DNA of 64,000 bases, from NCBI RefSeq assembly GCF_021631985.1, contig NZ_CP070225.1, positions 1,984,001 through 2,048,000 of the forward strand, in the 5' to 3' direction. Each line of letters starts with the position of its first letter. The first letter of the stretch is position 1. The DNA comes from Sandaracinus amylolyticus. GTDB taxonomy: Bacteria; Myxococcota_A; Polyangia; Polyangiales; Sandaracinaceae. Made by a program: the position numbers and the translations under genes. Positions 1 through 10,508 of this stretch are shown here, piece after piece. The notes below the pieces were generated by a model that worked only from the letters and a program-made list of their open reading frames with translations, was not told where the DNA came from and made no database searches.

Positions 1-1
1 G

Positions 2-1333
2 CAGCGCGAGGAGCGCATCCGCATCGCGACGCGCCTCGTCGCCGACGCCGCGCACGGCTTGCACGCGGCGCACACCGCGAAGAGCGCGAAGGGCGAGAAG
101 CTCAACATCGTGCATCGCGACGTGAGCCCGCAGAACATCCTCGTCGGCACCGACGGAATGGGGCGCATCGTCGACTTCGGCATCGCGCTCGCCGCGTCGC
201 GCGTCGCGGCATCGCGGCCCGGGATGCTCAAGGGCAAGCCCTCGTACATGGCGCCGGAGCAGGCGCGCGGAGAGGCGTGCGACGCGCGCGCCGACGTGTT
301 CGCGCTCGGCATCGTGCTCTGGGAGGCGCTCACCGGAGCGCGCCTCTTCTACGCCGACATGGACATCGCGACGCTCGTGAAGGTGATGGAGTGCGTGGTC
401 GAGCCGCCGACCAAGCACGTGCCGGAGCTGCCCGAGGCGATGTCGGCGATGGTGATGAAGTCGCTGCAGCGCGACGCGAAGGATCGCTACACGACCGCGC
501 GCGACATGGCGATCGCGCTCGAGCGCGCGGCGGAGAGCGCGGGGCTGCTCGCGAGCGCGCACGAGGTCGAAGAGGTCATCGAGCGGCTCTTCGAGAGTGA
601 GATCGCGACGCGCCAGTCGGCAGTGACCAAGCGCCTCGCGGAGTCGACGGGACCGGAGCAGCCGCTCGATCGCGTCGGGCTCGCGTCGATCTCCCGGCTC
701 ATCCCGCGGCCGCGGCGCGACGAGGTGAGCGCGGTCGAGTCGAGCTACGGAGGATCGCGGAGCGATCCCGATCTGCCCGCGACGCGCGCGAGCCGGCCCG
801 GCGTGGAAGCGCGCTCGGGCGTGCGACAGAGCGCGGTGCCGCGCACGCCGGTGAGCGGGATGCACCCGGACGTCGACGCGCACGCGAGCACGCGCCTGAG
901 CGATCGTCCCGACGCGACGTCGCCCGTGCCGCTGCAGAGCGCGGCCTCGCCCGATCCGGCGCGCTCGCGCTTGCTGATCGGCGCGGCGATCGCGGTGACC
1001 GTGCTCGCGATCGGCGGTGCGATCGCGGTCGCGCTCTCGGGCGGCGAGGAAGCCGCGGCGCCCGCGCCGGTCGCCCCCGCGCCGGTGGTCGAGGCGCCCG
1101 CGCCGGTGCAGGTCGAAGCGCCGACGCAGGTCGAAGCACCGGTGCAGGTCGAAGCGCCCGCGCCCGTCGTCGAGGCGGTCGCGCCGGTGGTGGAAGCGGT
1201 CGCGCCGGTCGTCGAAGCGCCGGCGGCTCCGCGCGCGCCGCGCACCCGCCGCGCGACGACCACCACCGAGCCCGCGTCTCCGTCGGCGCCCAGCGCGCCG
1301 CAGCTCGAGACGAACCCGTACCTCACGCACTGA
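2..1333 (+). CDS. Ser/Thr protein kinase, membrane-anchored (5' truncated by window edge)
   Basis: This is the C-terminal part of a Hanks-type (PknB-like) Ser/Thr kinase, and the frame is open from base 2. Visible in the fragment are the catalytic loop HRDVSPQN (fragment residues 38-45, Asp40 catalytic), DFG (58-60) and the APE motif MAPEQ (83-87). The Gly loop and Lys lie outside the window. After the kinase fold there is a low-complexity cytoplasmic linker, one transmembrane helix at about 323-346, then a periplasmic region built from repeats of the form PVVEAPAPVQVEA. The tail ends in NPYLTH. HRDVSPQN, with Ser in place of Lys after the Asp-Val, is common in myxobacterial kinases. The lipoprotein at 1342 starts 8 bp downstream and is probably co-transcribed. 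Kinase identity is sure; the substrate is unknown. Confidence 0.93.
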   Translation, partial: QREERIRIATRLVADAAHGLHAAHTAKSAKGEKLNIVHRDVSPQNILVGTDGMGRIVDFGIALAASRVAASRPGMLKGKPSYMAPEQARGEACDARADVFALGIVLWEALTGARLFYADMDIATLVKVMECVVEPPTKHVPELPEAMSAMVMKSLQRDAKDRYTTARDMAIALERAAESAGLLASAHEVEEVIERLFESEIATRQSAVTKRLAESTGPEQPLDRVGLASISRLIPRPRRDEVSAVESSYGGSRSDPDLPATRASRPGVEARSGVRQSAVPRTPVSGMHPDVDAHASTRLSDRPDATSPVPLQSAASPDPARSRLLIGAAIAVTVLAIGGAIAVALSGGEEAAAPAPVAPAPVVEAPAPVQVEAPTQVEAPVQVEAPAPVVEAVAPVVEAVAPVVEAPAAPRAPRTRRATTTTEPASPSAPSAPQLETNPYLTH

Positions 1334-1341
1334 GACCCGAC

Positions 1342-2406
1342 ATGCTCCGCGCGCGTTCGTTTCCGATGCTGCTCGCGATCGTCCTCTCGATCGCGACGCC
1401 GGGCTGCTTCGTGTTCGACGAGTCGCTCTACATGAACCGCGACGCGAGCACGCCCACGACCGACGGAGGCCCGCCGCTGCTCGCGCTCGCCGACGTGTGC
1501 ACCGGCGAGGTGCCCGTCGTCTCGTTCGAGAGCGGCGCGACCTCGTGGCTTCGCTCGTTCGACACGCGCGGCCTCTCCGACGATCACACGAACCTGAGCT
1601 GCACCGGTCGTCCTTCGCCGGGCCCCGAGGGGTTCTTCGCGATCGACATGACGGCGGGCGAGCGCTGGCACATCCACGTGCGTCGCCGCAGCACCGGCGC
1701 CGATCCGGTGCTCTATCTGCTCCGCCAGATCTGCGACGAGCGGAACTGCGATCGACCCAACGGGCTCGACGCGTGCCGCACCGACTCCGACGAGCACCTC
1801 TCGCTCGTCGCATCCGCGACGGGCCGCTACTTCGTCGGCATCGACTCGTCGAACAGCGAGGGCTTCGCGGGCAGCGTCGAGGTGTTCCGCCCCGAGTGCG
1901 GCAACGGCGTGCAGGAGCACGGCGAGAGCTGCGAGCCCGGTGTGAATCCCTCGCTGACGTGCAGCGACGAGTGCCGCGTCGTGCTCGCGGGCGGTGCGTC
2001 GGAGCACGAGGTGAACGACGACGCGTTCATGGCGAACGAGCTCGACGTGAGCGGCGGCGCGATGAGCGTCGGTGGCCGCATCGGCGCGCTCTGCGAGCTC
2101 GACGTGTACGCGGTCGACGTGCCCGAGGGCGGCGGCTCGATCCGCGCGAGCCTGCGCACCGCAGGCGGCGCGGACTGTCCGAGCAACACGCCCTCGACCG
2201 AGCTGCAGCTCGTCGGCGCCGACGGCATCGTCGTGCTCGGCACGGGCACCGCGCGCGGCACGAGCACGTGCCCGTCGATCGACGAGACCGACACGTTCGC
2301 GAACGGCCTCGCCGCGGGCCGCTATCACCTCCGCGTGTACGCGGTGAACGAGGCGATCGATCGTCCCTTCGACTACTCGCTGCGCGTCGAAGTGGTCACG
2401 CCGTGA
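1342..2406 (+). CDS. Lipoprotein with Cys-rich CGNG repeat
   Basis: A 354-residue protein with a lipoprotein signal peptide: a hydrophobic stretch followed by a lipobox-like TPGC with Cys at about residue 22. Around residue 190 it has CGNGVQEHGESCEPG and further Cys, the pattern of the DUF4215/Myxococcus Cys-rich repeat often found in myxobacterial surface proteins. The two flanking portions look like a tandem pair of beta-rich PPC-like domains (each has a ...ESGATSWLRSF / EVNDDAFMANELDV type opening). It lies 8 bp after the kinase gene, so an operon is likely. It converges on the next gene with directly abutting stop codons. No enzyme motif is seen; I infer an outer-membrane or surface-attached protein of unknown role. 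Confidence 0.8.
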   Translation: MLRARSFPMLLAIVLSIATPGCFVFDESLYMNRDASTPTTDGGPPLLALADVCTGEVPVVSFESGATSWLRSFDTRGLSDDHTNLSCTGRPSPGPEGFFAIDMTAGERWHIHVRRRSTGADPVLYLLRQICDERNCDRPNGLDACRTDSDEHLSLVASATGRYFVGIDSSNSEGFAGSVEVFRPECGNGVQEHGESCEPGVNPSLTCSDECRVVLAGGASEHEVNDDAFMANELDVSGGAMSVGGRIGALCELDVYAVDVPEGGGSIRASLRTAGGADCPSNTPSTELQLVGADGIVVLGTGTARGTSTCPSIDETDTFANGLAAGRYHLRVYAVNEAIDRPFDYSLRVEVVTP

Positions 2407-2409
2407 TCA
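2404..2409. other. Abutting convergent stop codons (TGA|TCA)
   Basis: The stop of the plus gene (TGA, 2404-2406) is directly followed by the reverse complement of the stop of the minus gene (TCA, 2407-2409), giving the palindrome TGATCA. No bases remain between the two coding regions for a terminator. The same arrangement occurs at 6705-6710 and 10503-10508. Confidence 0.9.
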
Positions 2410-3267
2410 CGGCGTGATCGGCGCGCAGAACCCGACCATCCAGGTGCGCGCCATGCCGGTGCACGACTCGCCGGTCGTGCACTCGTCGACGGCCGCCTCG
2501 GGATCGCAGGGCTGACGGCACGCGGTCGTGTCGCCGCTGCGGATGCAGATGAGATCGTGGCCGCACGTGCCTGCGTCGCCGCCGCACGTCTCGCCGCGCA
2601 GGCGCGGCCCCGCGGTGCGGCACGCCGTGTACGGCGCGCGCGTCTCGGGGTGCGTCGCGAGGGTGCACGTGTCGGCCGCGACCGCGCAGTCCTGCGCGTA
2701 GATGTCGCAGGGCTCGGGGATCGGGCGGCACACGCGGATGCACGCGTCGCCGATCGTCCCGCTGCACGCGAGCCCGTCTCCGCAGAAGCCGATCGACCCC
2801 TCGGGGCACATGCGCTCGCAGTGGAAGCCATCTCCGAAATTCAGGCAGAGCGTGCCCGCCGCGCACTCGTCGTTGCGCGTGCACGTCTCGCCGGCGGCGC
2901 GCACCGGCGTGGTGATCGCGCGGCACTCGGTCCCGCTCGCGCCGCGCCGGCACGCGCTCTCGCCGCAGGACGTGGGATCGAAGGGATCACACGCGCCGGT
3001 CGCGGTGCACGGCATCGAGACCGGACCGCCGTCGATCGTCGCGTCGCCGCTGGTCGCTGCGTCGGTGATCGCGCTCGCGTCGTCGCTCGCGCTCGCATCG
3101 GTGGTGCTGCTCGCGTCGTCGCTCGCGCTCGCATCGATGGCGCTGCTCGCATCGATGGCGCTGCTCGCGTCGATCCCGCTGCTCGCGTCGCGCGCATCGT
3201 CGACATCGTTGTCGCCGCAACCGAAAGCGAGCCCCAGCGCGAGCACCACGACGATCGAGCGCGTCAT
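2407..3267 (-). CDS. Cys-rich lipoprotein with Asp/Ala/Ser linker
   Basis: A 286-residue protein if started at the ATG at 3267 (an ATG at 3279 and a longer reading up to 3318 are also in frame). The chosen start puts a classic lipoprotein signal at the N-terminus: a hydrophobic core and the lipobox AFGC with Cys about residue 17. Residues about 20-75 are a low-complexity linker of DASSAIDAS-type units, typical of myxobacterial lipoproteins that hold a domain away from the membrane. The C-terminal 200 residues are Cys-rich (more than 20 Cys), suggesting a disulfide-stabilised extracellular domain. No family is recognised beyond general similarity to myxobacterial Cys-rich lipoproteins. It is divergent from icmF and convergent with the lipoprotein at 1342. 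Confidence 0.8.
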   Translation of the reverse strand: MTRSIVVVLALGLAFGCGDNDVDDARDASSGIDASSAIDASSAIDASASDDASSTTDASASDDASAITDAATSGDATIDGGPVSMPCTATGACDPFDPTSCGESACRRGASGTECRAITTPVRAAGETCTRNDECAAGTLCLNFGDGFHCERMCPEGSIGFCGDGLACSGTIGDACIRVCRPIPEPCDIYAQDCAVAADTCTLATHPETRAPYTACRTAGPRLRGETCGGDAGTCGHDLICIRSGDTTACRQPCDPEAAVDECTTGESCTGMARTWMVGFCAPITP

Positions 3268-3371
3268 GTCGGCGATCATCGCGGAACACGGCGCGCCGGA
3301 GAAGTCCCCGTCCCGCACGTGAGCCGTCTCGCTGTGCGTGCAAACCGCGCTGTGGAAGACTGCCCAGCCTC

Positions 3372-6300
3372 ATGTCCGAGGCTTCTCCCTACCGTCCGCA
3401 GAACCCGATCCGCATCGTGAGCGCGGCCGCGCTCTTCGACGGTCACGATGCCGCGATCAACGTGATGCGCCGCATCCTCCAGGCGTCGGGCGCCGAGGTG
3501 ATCCACCTCGGGCACAACCGCAGCGTCGAGGAGGTCGCGACCGCCGCGGTGCAGGAGGACGCGCAGGGCATCGCGCTCACGTCCTATCAGGGCGGCCACA
3601 TGGAGTACCTCACGTACCTGCGTGAGCGGCTCGACGCGCTCGGCGCGAAGCACACGCGCATCTACGGCGGCGGTGGCGGCGTGATCGTGCCCGCGGAGAT
3701 CGAGGAGCTCCATCGGCGCGGCATCGATCGCATCTTCAGCCCCGAGGACGGCCGCAACCTCGGCCTGCAGGGGATGATCGACCTCGTGATGCGAGGCTGC
3801 GACTTCCCGTCGAACGAGCCGCTCGATCAGGCGCCGGGCTGGATGCCGCTCGCGCGCAAGCTGACGCTCGTCGAGAACGGGCGCCTCGACGCGAGCTCGC
3901 TCCCGCAGCCGAGCAAGCGCGTGCCGGTCGTCGGCCTCACCGGCACCGGCGGCGCGGGCAAGAGCAGCCTCACCGACGAGCTCGTGCGGCGCTTCGTCCA
4001 GGACGATCCGAGCCGCCGCGTCGCGGTGCTCTGCATCGATCCGACGAAGAAGAAGACCGGCGGTGCGCTGCTCGGTGATCGCATCCGCATGAACTCGCTC
4101 AAGAACGATCGCGTGTTCATGCGCTCGATGGCGACGCGCGGCTCGGGCTCCGAGGTCAGCGCGCAGGCGAAGAGCGCGCTCTCGCTGCTGCGCGCGAGCG
4201 GCGCGTTCGACGTGATCTTCGTCGAGACCGCGGGCATCGGTCAGGGCGACAGCGCGATCACCGAGCTCGCCGATCTCACGCTCTACGTCATGACCGCGGA
4301 GTACGGCGCGCCCTCGCAGCTCGAGAAGATCGAGATGCTCGATCACGCCGACCTCGTCGCGATCAACAAGTTCACGCGCCGCGGCTCGGAGGACGCGCTG
4401 CGCGACGTACGCCGGCAGATCCAGCGCTCGCGGGGCTGGTTCGAGCGCAAGCTCGAGTCGCTCCCGGTCTTCGGCACCAGCGCCGCGCACTTCCACGACG
4501 CCGGCGTGAACGCGCTCTACGCGCACCTCGTCACCGCGCTGAACGAGCGCTTCGGCGCGAAGCTGCGCACGTCGTACGAGCCCGGCCCGCAGCGCACCAC
4601 CGAGGCCTCGCAGGCGATCATCGCCGGCGGCCGCGAGCGCTACCTCAGCGAGATCGCCGAGGCGTGCCGCGAGCACCACCACTGGGCGCGCGAGCAGAGC
4701 GACGTGGCGCGCGACGTCGAGGCCCTCGCGCGTGCCGTCGCGCTCGTCGGCGGTCCGAAGGACGAGCCGAATTGGGCGCCCTACGGCGAGGCCGCGATCC
4801 AGTCCGCATCGCCGCGCGCCCACGACCTGATGAGCGAGCACGACCGCGCGCTCGCGCGCCTCGACGCACGCTGCCGCGCGCTGCTCGCCGACTGGAATGG
4901 TTGGAGCTCCAACTATCAGCGCCCCGAGTTCGAGTACCAGGTGCGCGGCAAGACCATCTGCGTCGCGAACTACCGCGAGACGCTCTCCGAGCTGCAGCTC
5001 CGCAAGGTCGCGCTGCCGCGCTTCAAGAGCGCGGGGGATCGCCTCTTCTGGCGCCTCACCGAGAACGTGCCGGGCGAGTTCCCGTACACGGCGGGCACCT
5101 TCCCGTTCAAGCGCACCGGCGAGGACCCGACGCGCATGTTCGCGGGCGAGGGCCCGAGCGAGCGCACCAACAAGCGCTTCCACTACCTCGCCGACGGCCA
5201 GCCCGCGGCGCGCCTCTCGACCGCGTTCGACTCGATCACGCTCTACGGCGAGGACCCCGCGATCCGGCCCGACATCTACGGGAAGATCGGCGAGAGCGGC
5301 GTCTCGATCGCGACCGTCGAGGAAGCGGAGCAGCTCTACGCCGGCTTCGATCTCTGCGATCCGTCGACCAGCGTCTCGATGACGATCAACGGTCCCGCGC
5401 CGACCGTGCTCGCGTTCTTCTTCAACACCGCGATCCGCCAGCAGTGCCGCCGCTGGCTGCGCGAGAACGGGCGGCTCGCGATCACCAAGGAGCAGGAGCT
5501 CCAGCCCGACGCCAAGCGCGGCTCGAGCTGGGCGCAGGTGCGCTCGCTCTTGAGCGACGCCGAGTACGCGCAGCTGCGCGAGAAGACGTTCCAGCAGGTC
5601 CGCGGCACCGTGCAGGCCGACATCCTCAAGGAGGATCAGGGCCAGAACACGTGCATCTTCTCGACCGAGTTCGCGCTCAAGGCGATGGGCGACGTGCAGC
5701 AGTTCTTCGTCGACCACGCGGTGCGCAACTTCTATTCGGTCTCGATCAGCGGCTATCACATCGCCGAAGCGGGCGCGAACCCGATCCACCAGCTCGCGTA
5801 CACGCTCGCGAACGGCTTCACGTACGTCGAGTACTACCGATCGCGCGGCATGGACGTGAACGCGTTCGCGCCGAACCTGTCGTTCTTCTTCTCGAACGGC
5901 ATGGATCCCGAGTACACGGTGATCGGCCGCGTCGCGCGTCGCATCTGGGCCGTCGCGCTGAAGCGTCTCTACGGCGCCGACGCGCGCTCGCAGATGCTCA
6001 AGTACCACATCCAGACGAGCGGCCGCTCGCTGCACGCGATGGAGATCGAGTTCAACGACGTGCGCACCACGCTGCAGGCGCTGCTCGCGACCTACGACAA
6101 CGCGCAGTCGCTGCACACCAACGCGTACGACGAGGCGATCACCACGCCGACCGAGCAGAGCGTGCGCCGCGCGATGGCGATCCAGCTGATCATCAACAAG
6201 GAGTTCGGGCTCGTCGGCTGCGAGAACGCGACGCAGGGCTCGTTCGTCGTCGAGGAGCTCACCGACCTCGTCGAGGAGGCGGTGCTGCAGGAGTTCGATC

Positions 6301-6707
6301 GCCTCACCGAGCGTGGCGGCGTGCTCGGCGCGATGGAGCGCCAGTACCAGCGCGGCCGCATCCAGGACGACTCGATGAAGTACGAGCGCCTGAAGCACTC
6401 GGGCGAGCTGCCGATCATCGGCGTGAACACGTTCCTGCCGAAGAACGCGGCGCAGGCGTCGATCCCGCGCGACGTGCAGCTCTCGCGCGCGAGCGAGGAC
6501 GAGAAGCGCGGCTGCATCGCGCGCCTCGAGCGCTTCCACGTCGAGCACGCGAGCGACTCGGCCGCGGCGCTCGATCGGCTCAAGCGCGCAGCGGTGAAGG
6601 GCGAGAACCTCTTCGCCGCGCTGCTCGACGCGACCGAGCACTGCTCGCTCGGGCAGATCACCCACGCGCTCTACGACGTCGGCGGCGAGTACCGCCGCAA
6701 CCTCTGA
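3372..6707 (+). CDS. icmF: Fused isobutyryl-CoA mutase
   Basis: A 1111-residue adenosylcobalamin-dependent acyl-CoA mutase with its G-protein chaperone built in. Domain order is diagnostic for IcmF. An N-terminal B12-binding domain (about 12-145) carries DGHDAAINV with the axial His at residue 25. A MeaB-like GTPase has the P-loop GLTGTGGAGKSS (188-199). The TIM-barrel mutase fills the C-terminal half, with the conserved SISGYHIAEAG (His796). Family knowledge: IcmF interconverts isobutyryl-CoA and n-butyryl-CoA (some members act on isovaleryl/pivalyl-CoA), and the GTPase gates cofactor loading and repair. Length matches the family (about 1090). I saw no B12 riboswitch in the 104 bp upstream. 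Likely role: branched-chain acyl-CoA/valine metabolism. The stop codon abuts that of the next, convergent gene. Confidence 0.96.
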   Translation: MSEASPYRPQNPIRIVSAAALFDGHDAAINVMRRILQASGAEVIHLGHNRSVEEVATAAVQEDAQGIALTSYQGGHMEYLTYLRERLDALGAKHTRIYGGGGGVIVPAEIEELHRRGIDRIFSPEDGRNLGLQGMIDLVMRGCDFPSNEPLDQAPGWMPLARKLTLVENGRLDASSLPQPSKRVPVVGLTGTGGAGKSSLTDELVRRFVQDDPSRRVAVLCIDPTKKKTGGALLGDRIRMNSLKNDRVFMRSMATRGSGSEVSAQAKSALSLLRASGAFDVIFVETAGIGQGDSAITELADLTLYVMTAEYGAPSQLEKIEMLDHADLVAINKFTRRGSEDALRDVRRQIQRSRGWFERKLESLPVFGTSAAHFHDAGVNALYAHLVTALNERFGAKLRTSYEPGPQRTTEASQAIIAGGRERYLSEIAEACREHHHWAREQSDVARDVEALARAVALVGGPKDEPNWAPYGEAAIQSASPRAHDLMSEHDRALARLDARCRALLADWNGWSSNYQRPEFEYQVRGKTICVANYRETLSELQLRKVALPRFKSAGDRLFWRLTENVPGEFPYTAGTFPFKRTGEDPTRMFAGEGPSERTNKRFHYLADGQPAARLSTAFDSITLYGEDPAIRPDIYGKIGESGVSIATVEEAEQLYAGFDLCDPSTSVSMTINGPAPTVLAFFFNTAIRQQCRRWLRENGRLAITKEQELQPDAKRGSSWAQVRSLLSDAEYAQLREKTFQQVRGTVQADILKEDQGQNTCIFSTEFALKAMGDVQQFFVDHAVRNFYSVSISGYHIAEAGANPIHQLAYTLANGFTYVEYYRSRGMDVNAFAPNLSFFFSNGMDPEYTVIGRVARRIWAVALKRLYGADARSQMLKYHIQTSGRSLHAMEIEFNDVRTTLQALLATYDNAQSLHTNAYDEAITTPTEQSVRRAMAIQLIINKEFGLVGCENATQGSFVVEELTDLVEEAVLQEFDRLTERGGVLGAMERQYQRGRIQDDSMKYERLKHSGELPIIGVNTFLPKNAAQASIPRDVQLSRASEDEKRGCIARLERFHVEHASDSAAALDRLKRAAVKGENLFAALLDATEHCSLGQITHALYDVGGEYRRNL

Positions 6708-6710
6708 TCA
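6705..6710. other. Abutting convergent stop codons (TGA|TCA)
   Basis: The icmF stop (6705-6707) is immediately followed by the stop of the minus-strand gene (6708-6710), forming TGATCA with no spacer. Confidence 0.9.
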
Positions 6711-7463
6711 CGTCGCGCGCAGGCGACGCAGAGGCGCGCGCAGCGCGCTGCGCAGGACGGTGAGGAGCGGCGGGAGCCCCTCGTAGCTCGGCCGCGTCGG
6801 GTCGACCTGCGCGGTGCCGACCCTCGCTTCGCCGGGCGCGACCTCGAGCTCTGCGCGATGCAGCGCGCCGAGCTCGAGCAGCGCCTCGCGCGTCGGCGGA
6901 TCGAGCACCGCGCGCACCGCCGCTTCGTCTCCTTCGATCAAGAACGCGCCATCGAAGTTGGCGTCGCCGATCTCGATCTCGTTCGCACCGAGCGTCTTCC
7001 GCAGCGAGTGCCAGAGCGTCTCGGGCCCGAGCGTGAAGCGTCCCACGCCCGGCGGGAGCGCTGCGGCGAGCTCCAAGAACATCATCTGGTGGTCGCGCCG
7101 GACCCGCACGTCGATCGCCATCGGCGCGGCATGGCGGATCAGCACCTGGGCGATCTGCGCCGCGTACGGGTCCGCGGGATCGTCGGGGCGCACCGAATGC
7201 GCGGTCCGACGCACCGCGCCGGGCGTGCTCCACTCGAGCATCACCGCGCCGTGTCGTACTTCGAGCGCTTCGAGCGCCGACACCCGCGCCGCGAGCTCCG
7301 CCATCTGCTCGATCGACGGCTCGGGCCCGGGGTGCTGCAGTCCTCGTTCTGGGGCGACGTCGCGCCAGAAATCCTCGGTCCAGCGGGCCTCGAGATCGCG
7401 CATCCGCCGCACCAGCTGCTGGCGCCGTCGATCGAGCGCGCTCGGGTCCTCCCGGTACGGCAT
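6708..7463 (-). CDS. Hypothetical protein
   Basis: A 251-residue protein. The start is the ATG at 7463, chosen because a TACGCT hexamer lies 6 nt upstream and the longer frame runs into the divergent kinase gene. The N-terminal 60 residues are Arg/Glu-rich and probably helical (RRQQLVRRMRDLEARW). The middle contains IEIGDANFDGAFLIEGDE followed by a VRAVLDPPTREALLEL helix, a pattern that loosely recalls DUF3137-type proteins, though I cannot confirm this. There is no signal peptide and only weak hydrophobic segments, so it is probably cytoplasmic. It is divergent from the Ser/Thr kinase (66 bp between start codons), so the two may be co-regulated. Function unknown. Confidence 0.75.
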   Translation of the reverse strand: MPYREDPSALDRRRQQLVRRMRDLEARWTEDFWRDVAPERGLQHPGPEPSIEQMAELAARVSALEALEVRHGAVMLEWSTPGAVRRTAHSVRPDDPADPYAAQIAQVLIRHAAPMAIDVRVRRDHQMMFLELAAALPPGVGRFTLGPETLWHSLRKTLGANEIEIGDANFDGAFLIEGDEAAVRAVLDPPTREALLELGALHRAELEVAPGEARVGTAQVDPTRPSYEGLPPLLTVLRSALRAPLRRLRAT

Positions 7464-7469
7464 CGGCGC

Positions 7470-7475
7470 AGCGTA
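7470..7475 (-). promoter_or_regulatory. Putative -10 hexamer, leaderless type (TACGCT)
   Basis: TACGCT on the minus strand ends 6 nt before the ATG at 7463, with no Shine-Dalgarno between them. Transcription would start at or next to the start codon. Confidence 0.4.
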
Positions 7476-7493
7476 CGTTGGCTCAATCCTGGC

Positions 7494-7522
7494 TTCGACC
7501 GGGACTGTACTCGCGCTACCAT
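7494..7522 (+). promoter_or_regulatory. Putative sigma-70 promoter, leaderless type
   Basis: TTCGAC (7494-7499), a 17-nt spacer and TACCAT (7517-7522). The GTG start of the kinase follows after 7 nt, so the predicted transcript would begin about at the start codon. Confidence 0.4.
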
Positions 7523-7529
7523 CGCCGGC

Positions 7530-9011
<1,482 letters not shown>

Positions 9012-9038
9012 CGCTCGCCGCGCCCGAGCTCGAGGCTC

Positions 9039-10505
9039 ATGATCCGGACTCCACGTCGCGCGCTGATCCTCGTCCTGGTCGCGCTCTCCGTCCTCGTGCT
9101 GCTCGCTCCCGGTCGCGCCGTCGCGCAGAGCGCCCGCGACGAGGCGCGCACGCGCTTCTCGCGCGGCGTCGAGCTCTACGACGAAGGTCGCTACGACGCC
9201 GCGCTCGCCGAGTTCCAGCGCGCCTACGATCTCGCGCCCGCGGTCGCGGTGCTCTTCAACATCGCGCAGGTGCACGCCGCGCTCGGGCACGCGGTCGAGG
9301 CGGTCGATGCGTTCGAGCGCTACCTGCGCGAGGGCGGCGCGACGATCTCGCCGGAGCGACGCGCCGACGCCGAGACCGAGCTGGCGCGACAGCGCGCGCG
9401 CGTCTCGACGCTCGTGATCGAAGCGAACGTGCTCGGCGCGATCGTGTCGATCGACGACGTCGACGTGGGCACCACGCCGCTCGGCGAGCGGGTGCGCGTG
9501 AGCGCGGGCGAGCGCGTGATCGCGGTGCGCGCGCCGGGCCACGAGACCGTGACGCGCCGCGTGCGCATCGCGGGCGGCGCGCACGAGACGGTGCGCATCG
9601 AGCTGATCGAGTCCGCGTCGCCGCGCGCGTCGCTGCGCGTGCGGACGACGTTGCCCGGCGTCGAGATCCTCCTCGACGATCGTCCGCTCGGCCTCACGCC
9701 CTTCGACGCGAGCGTGCAGATCGAGGCCGGACCGCACCGCCTCGTCGCGCGGCGCCCCGGCTACCGTACGTTCGAGCAGAGCTTCGCGGCGCCGCTGGGA
9801 TCGGAGATCCCGATCGACGTGCTGATGGAGCGCGATCCCCACGCGCCCGCGGGCGTCCTCGGCGAGATCGAGCTGCAGCTGCCCGACGCGGAGTGGACGG
9901 GCACGATCGACGGCGTGCGCATCCCGGCGCGACAGCGGCGCATCGAGGTGCCGATCGGCCCGCACGACCTGCACCTCGAGGTCGCCCAGCGCCGCCCGGT
10001 GCAGACGCGCGTCGAGGTCCCGATCGCATCGATCGAGACGGTGCGCCCCGCGCTCGCGTGGACGCCCGACGCGCAGCAGTCGGGGCATGCGGAGATCGAC
10101 GCGCGGCACGTCGCGGGCGTGAGCACGATCGTCGTCGGCGTGCTGCTCGGCGTCGCGGGGACCGCGGGCTACGTGCTCAACCAGGACCAGTGGCGCGACA
10201 TCGACGCCGAGGTCGCGCTGGTCCAGGCGAACTGCACGAACATCAGCGCGCCGGAGTGCCGCGCGCTGCACCCGCAGTTCGAGCTCTTCGAGGACTACCA
10301 GTCCGACATCAACCGGCGCCGCCAGCAGTACGCGACGATCGACGCGCTGACGATCACCGGCATCGCGCTCGGCGGCGCGCTGGCCGTCACCGGGACGATC
10401 CTGCTGCTCACGACGCCCTCTCACGGCGACTTCGATCGCGGTGCAGCGGCGCGCGTCGACGTCGGGGTGGGGCCGGGATCCGTCGCGCTGCGCGCGACGT
10501 TCTGA
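9039..10505 (+). CDS. TPR and PEGA-domain protein, secreted/membrane-anchored
   Basis: A 488-residue protein with an N-terminal signal peptide (hydrophobic about 9-28, cleavage near AVAQ). Next come a TPR-like helical region (about 35-110: FSRGVELYDEGRYDAALAEF, AVLFNIAQVHAALG) and at least two PEGA domains (GAIVSIDDVDVGTTPLGE about 140-190; GVEILLDDRPLGLTPFDA about 205-270), with a possible third. There are two further hydrophobic helices near the C-terminus (about 365-385 and 430-460). PEGA domains are beta-sandwich modules on surface or periplasmic proteins and often accompany Ser/Thr kinases. It sits 27 bp after a kinase gene. I infer a periplasmic sensory or scaffold partner of that kinase. 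Its stop codon abuts that of def. Confidence 0.88.
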   Translation: MIRTPRRALILVLVALSVLVLLAPGRAVAQSARDEARTRFSRGVELYDEGRYDAALAEFQRAYDLAPAVAVLFNIAQVHAALGHAVEAVDAFERYLREGGATISPERRADAETELARQRARVSTLVIEANVLGAIVSIDDVDVGTTPLGERVRVSAGERVIAVRAPGHETVTRRVRIAGGAHETVRIELIESASPRASLRVRTTLPGVEILLDDRPLGLTPFDASVQIEAGPHRLVARRPGYRTFEQSFAAPLGSEIPIDVLMERDPHAPAGVLGEIELQLPDAEWTGTIDGVRIPARQRRIEVPIGPHDLHLEVAQRRPVQTRVEVPIASIETVRPALAWTPDAQQSGHAEIDARHVAGVSTIVVGVLLGVAGTAGYVLNQDQWRDIDAEVALVQANCTNISAPECRALHPQFELFEDYQSDINRRRQQYATIDALTITGIALGGALAVTGTILLLTTPSHGDFDRGAAARVDVGVGPGSVALRATF

Positions 10506-10508
10506 TCA
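10503..10508. other. Abutting convergent stop codons (TGA|TCA)
   Basis: The stop of the TPR-PEGA gene (10503-10505) and the stop of def (10506-10508, minus strand) are directly adjacent, again giving TGATCA. Confidence 0.9.

Noticed and set aside
3268-3371. Cobalamin riboswitch before icmF
   Set aside because: The gap is only 104 bp and has no B12-box-like sequence.
3276-6665. Long minus-strand frame opposite icmF
   Set aside because: It mirrors icmF codon structure, has no domain and overlaps a certain gene.
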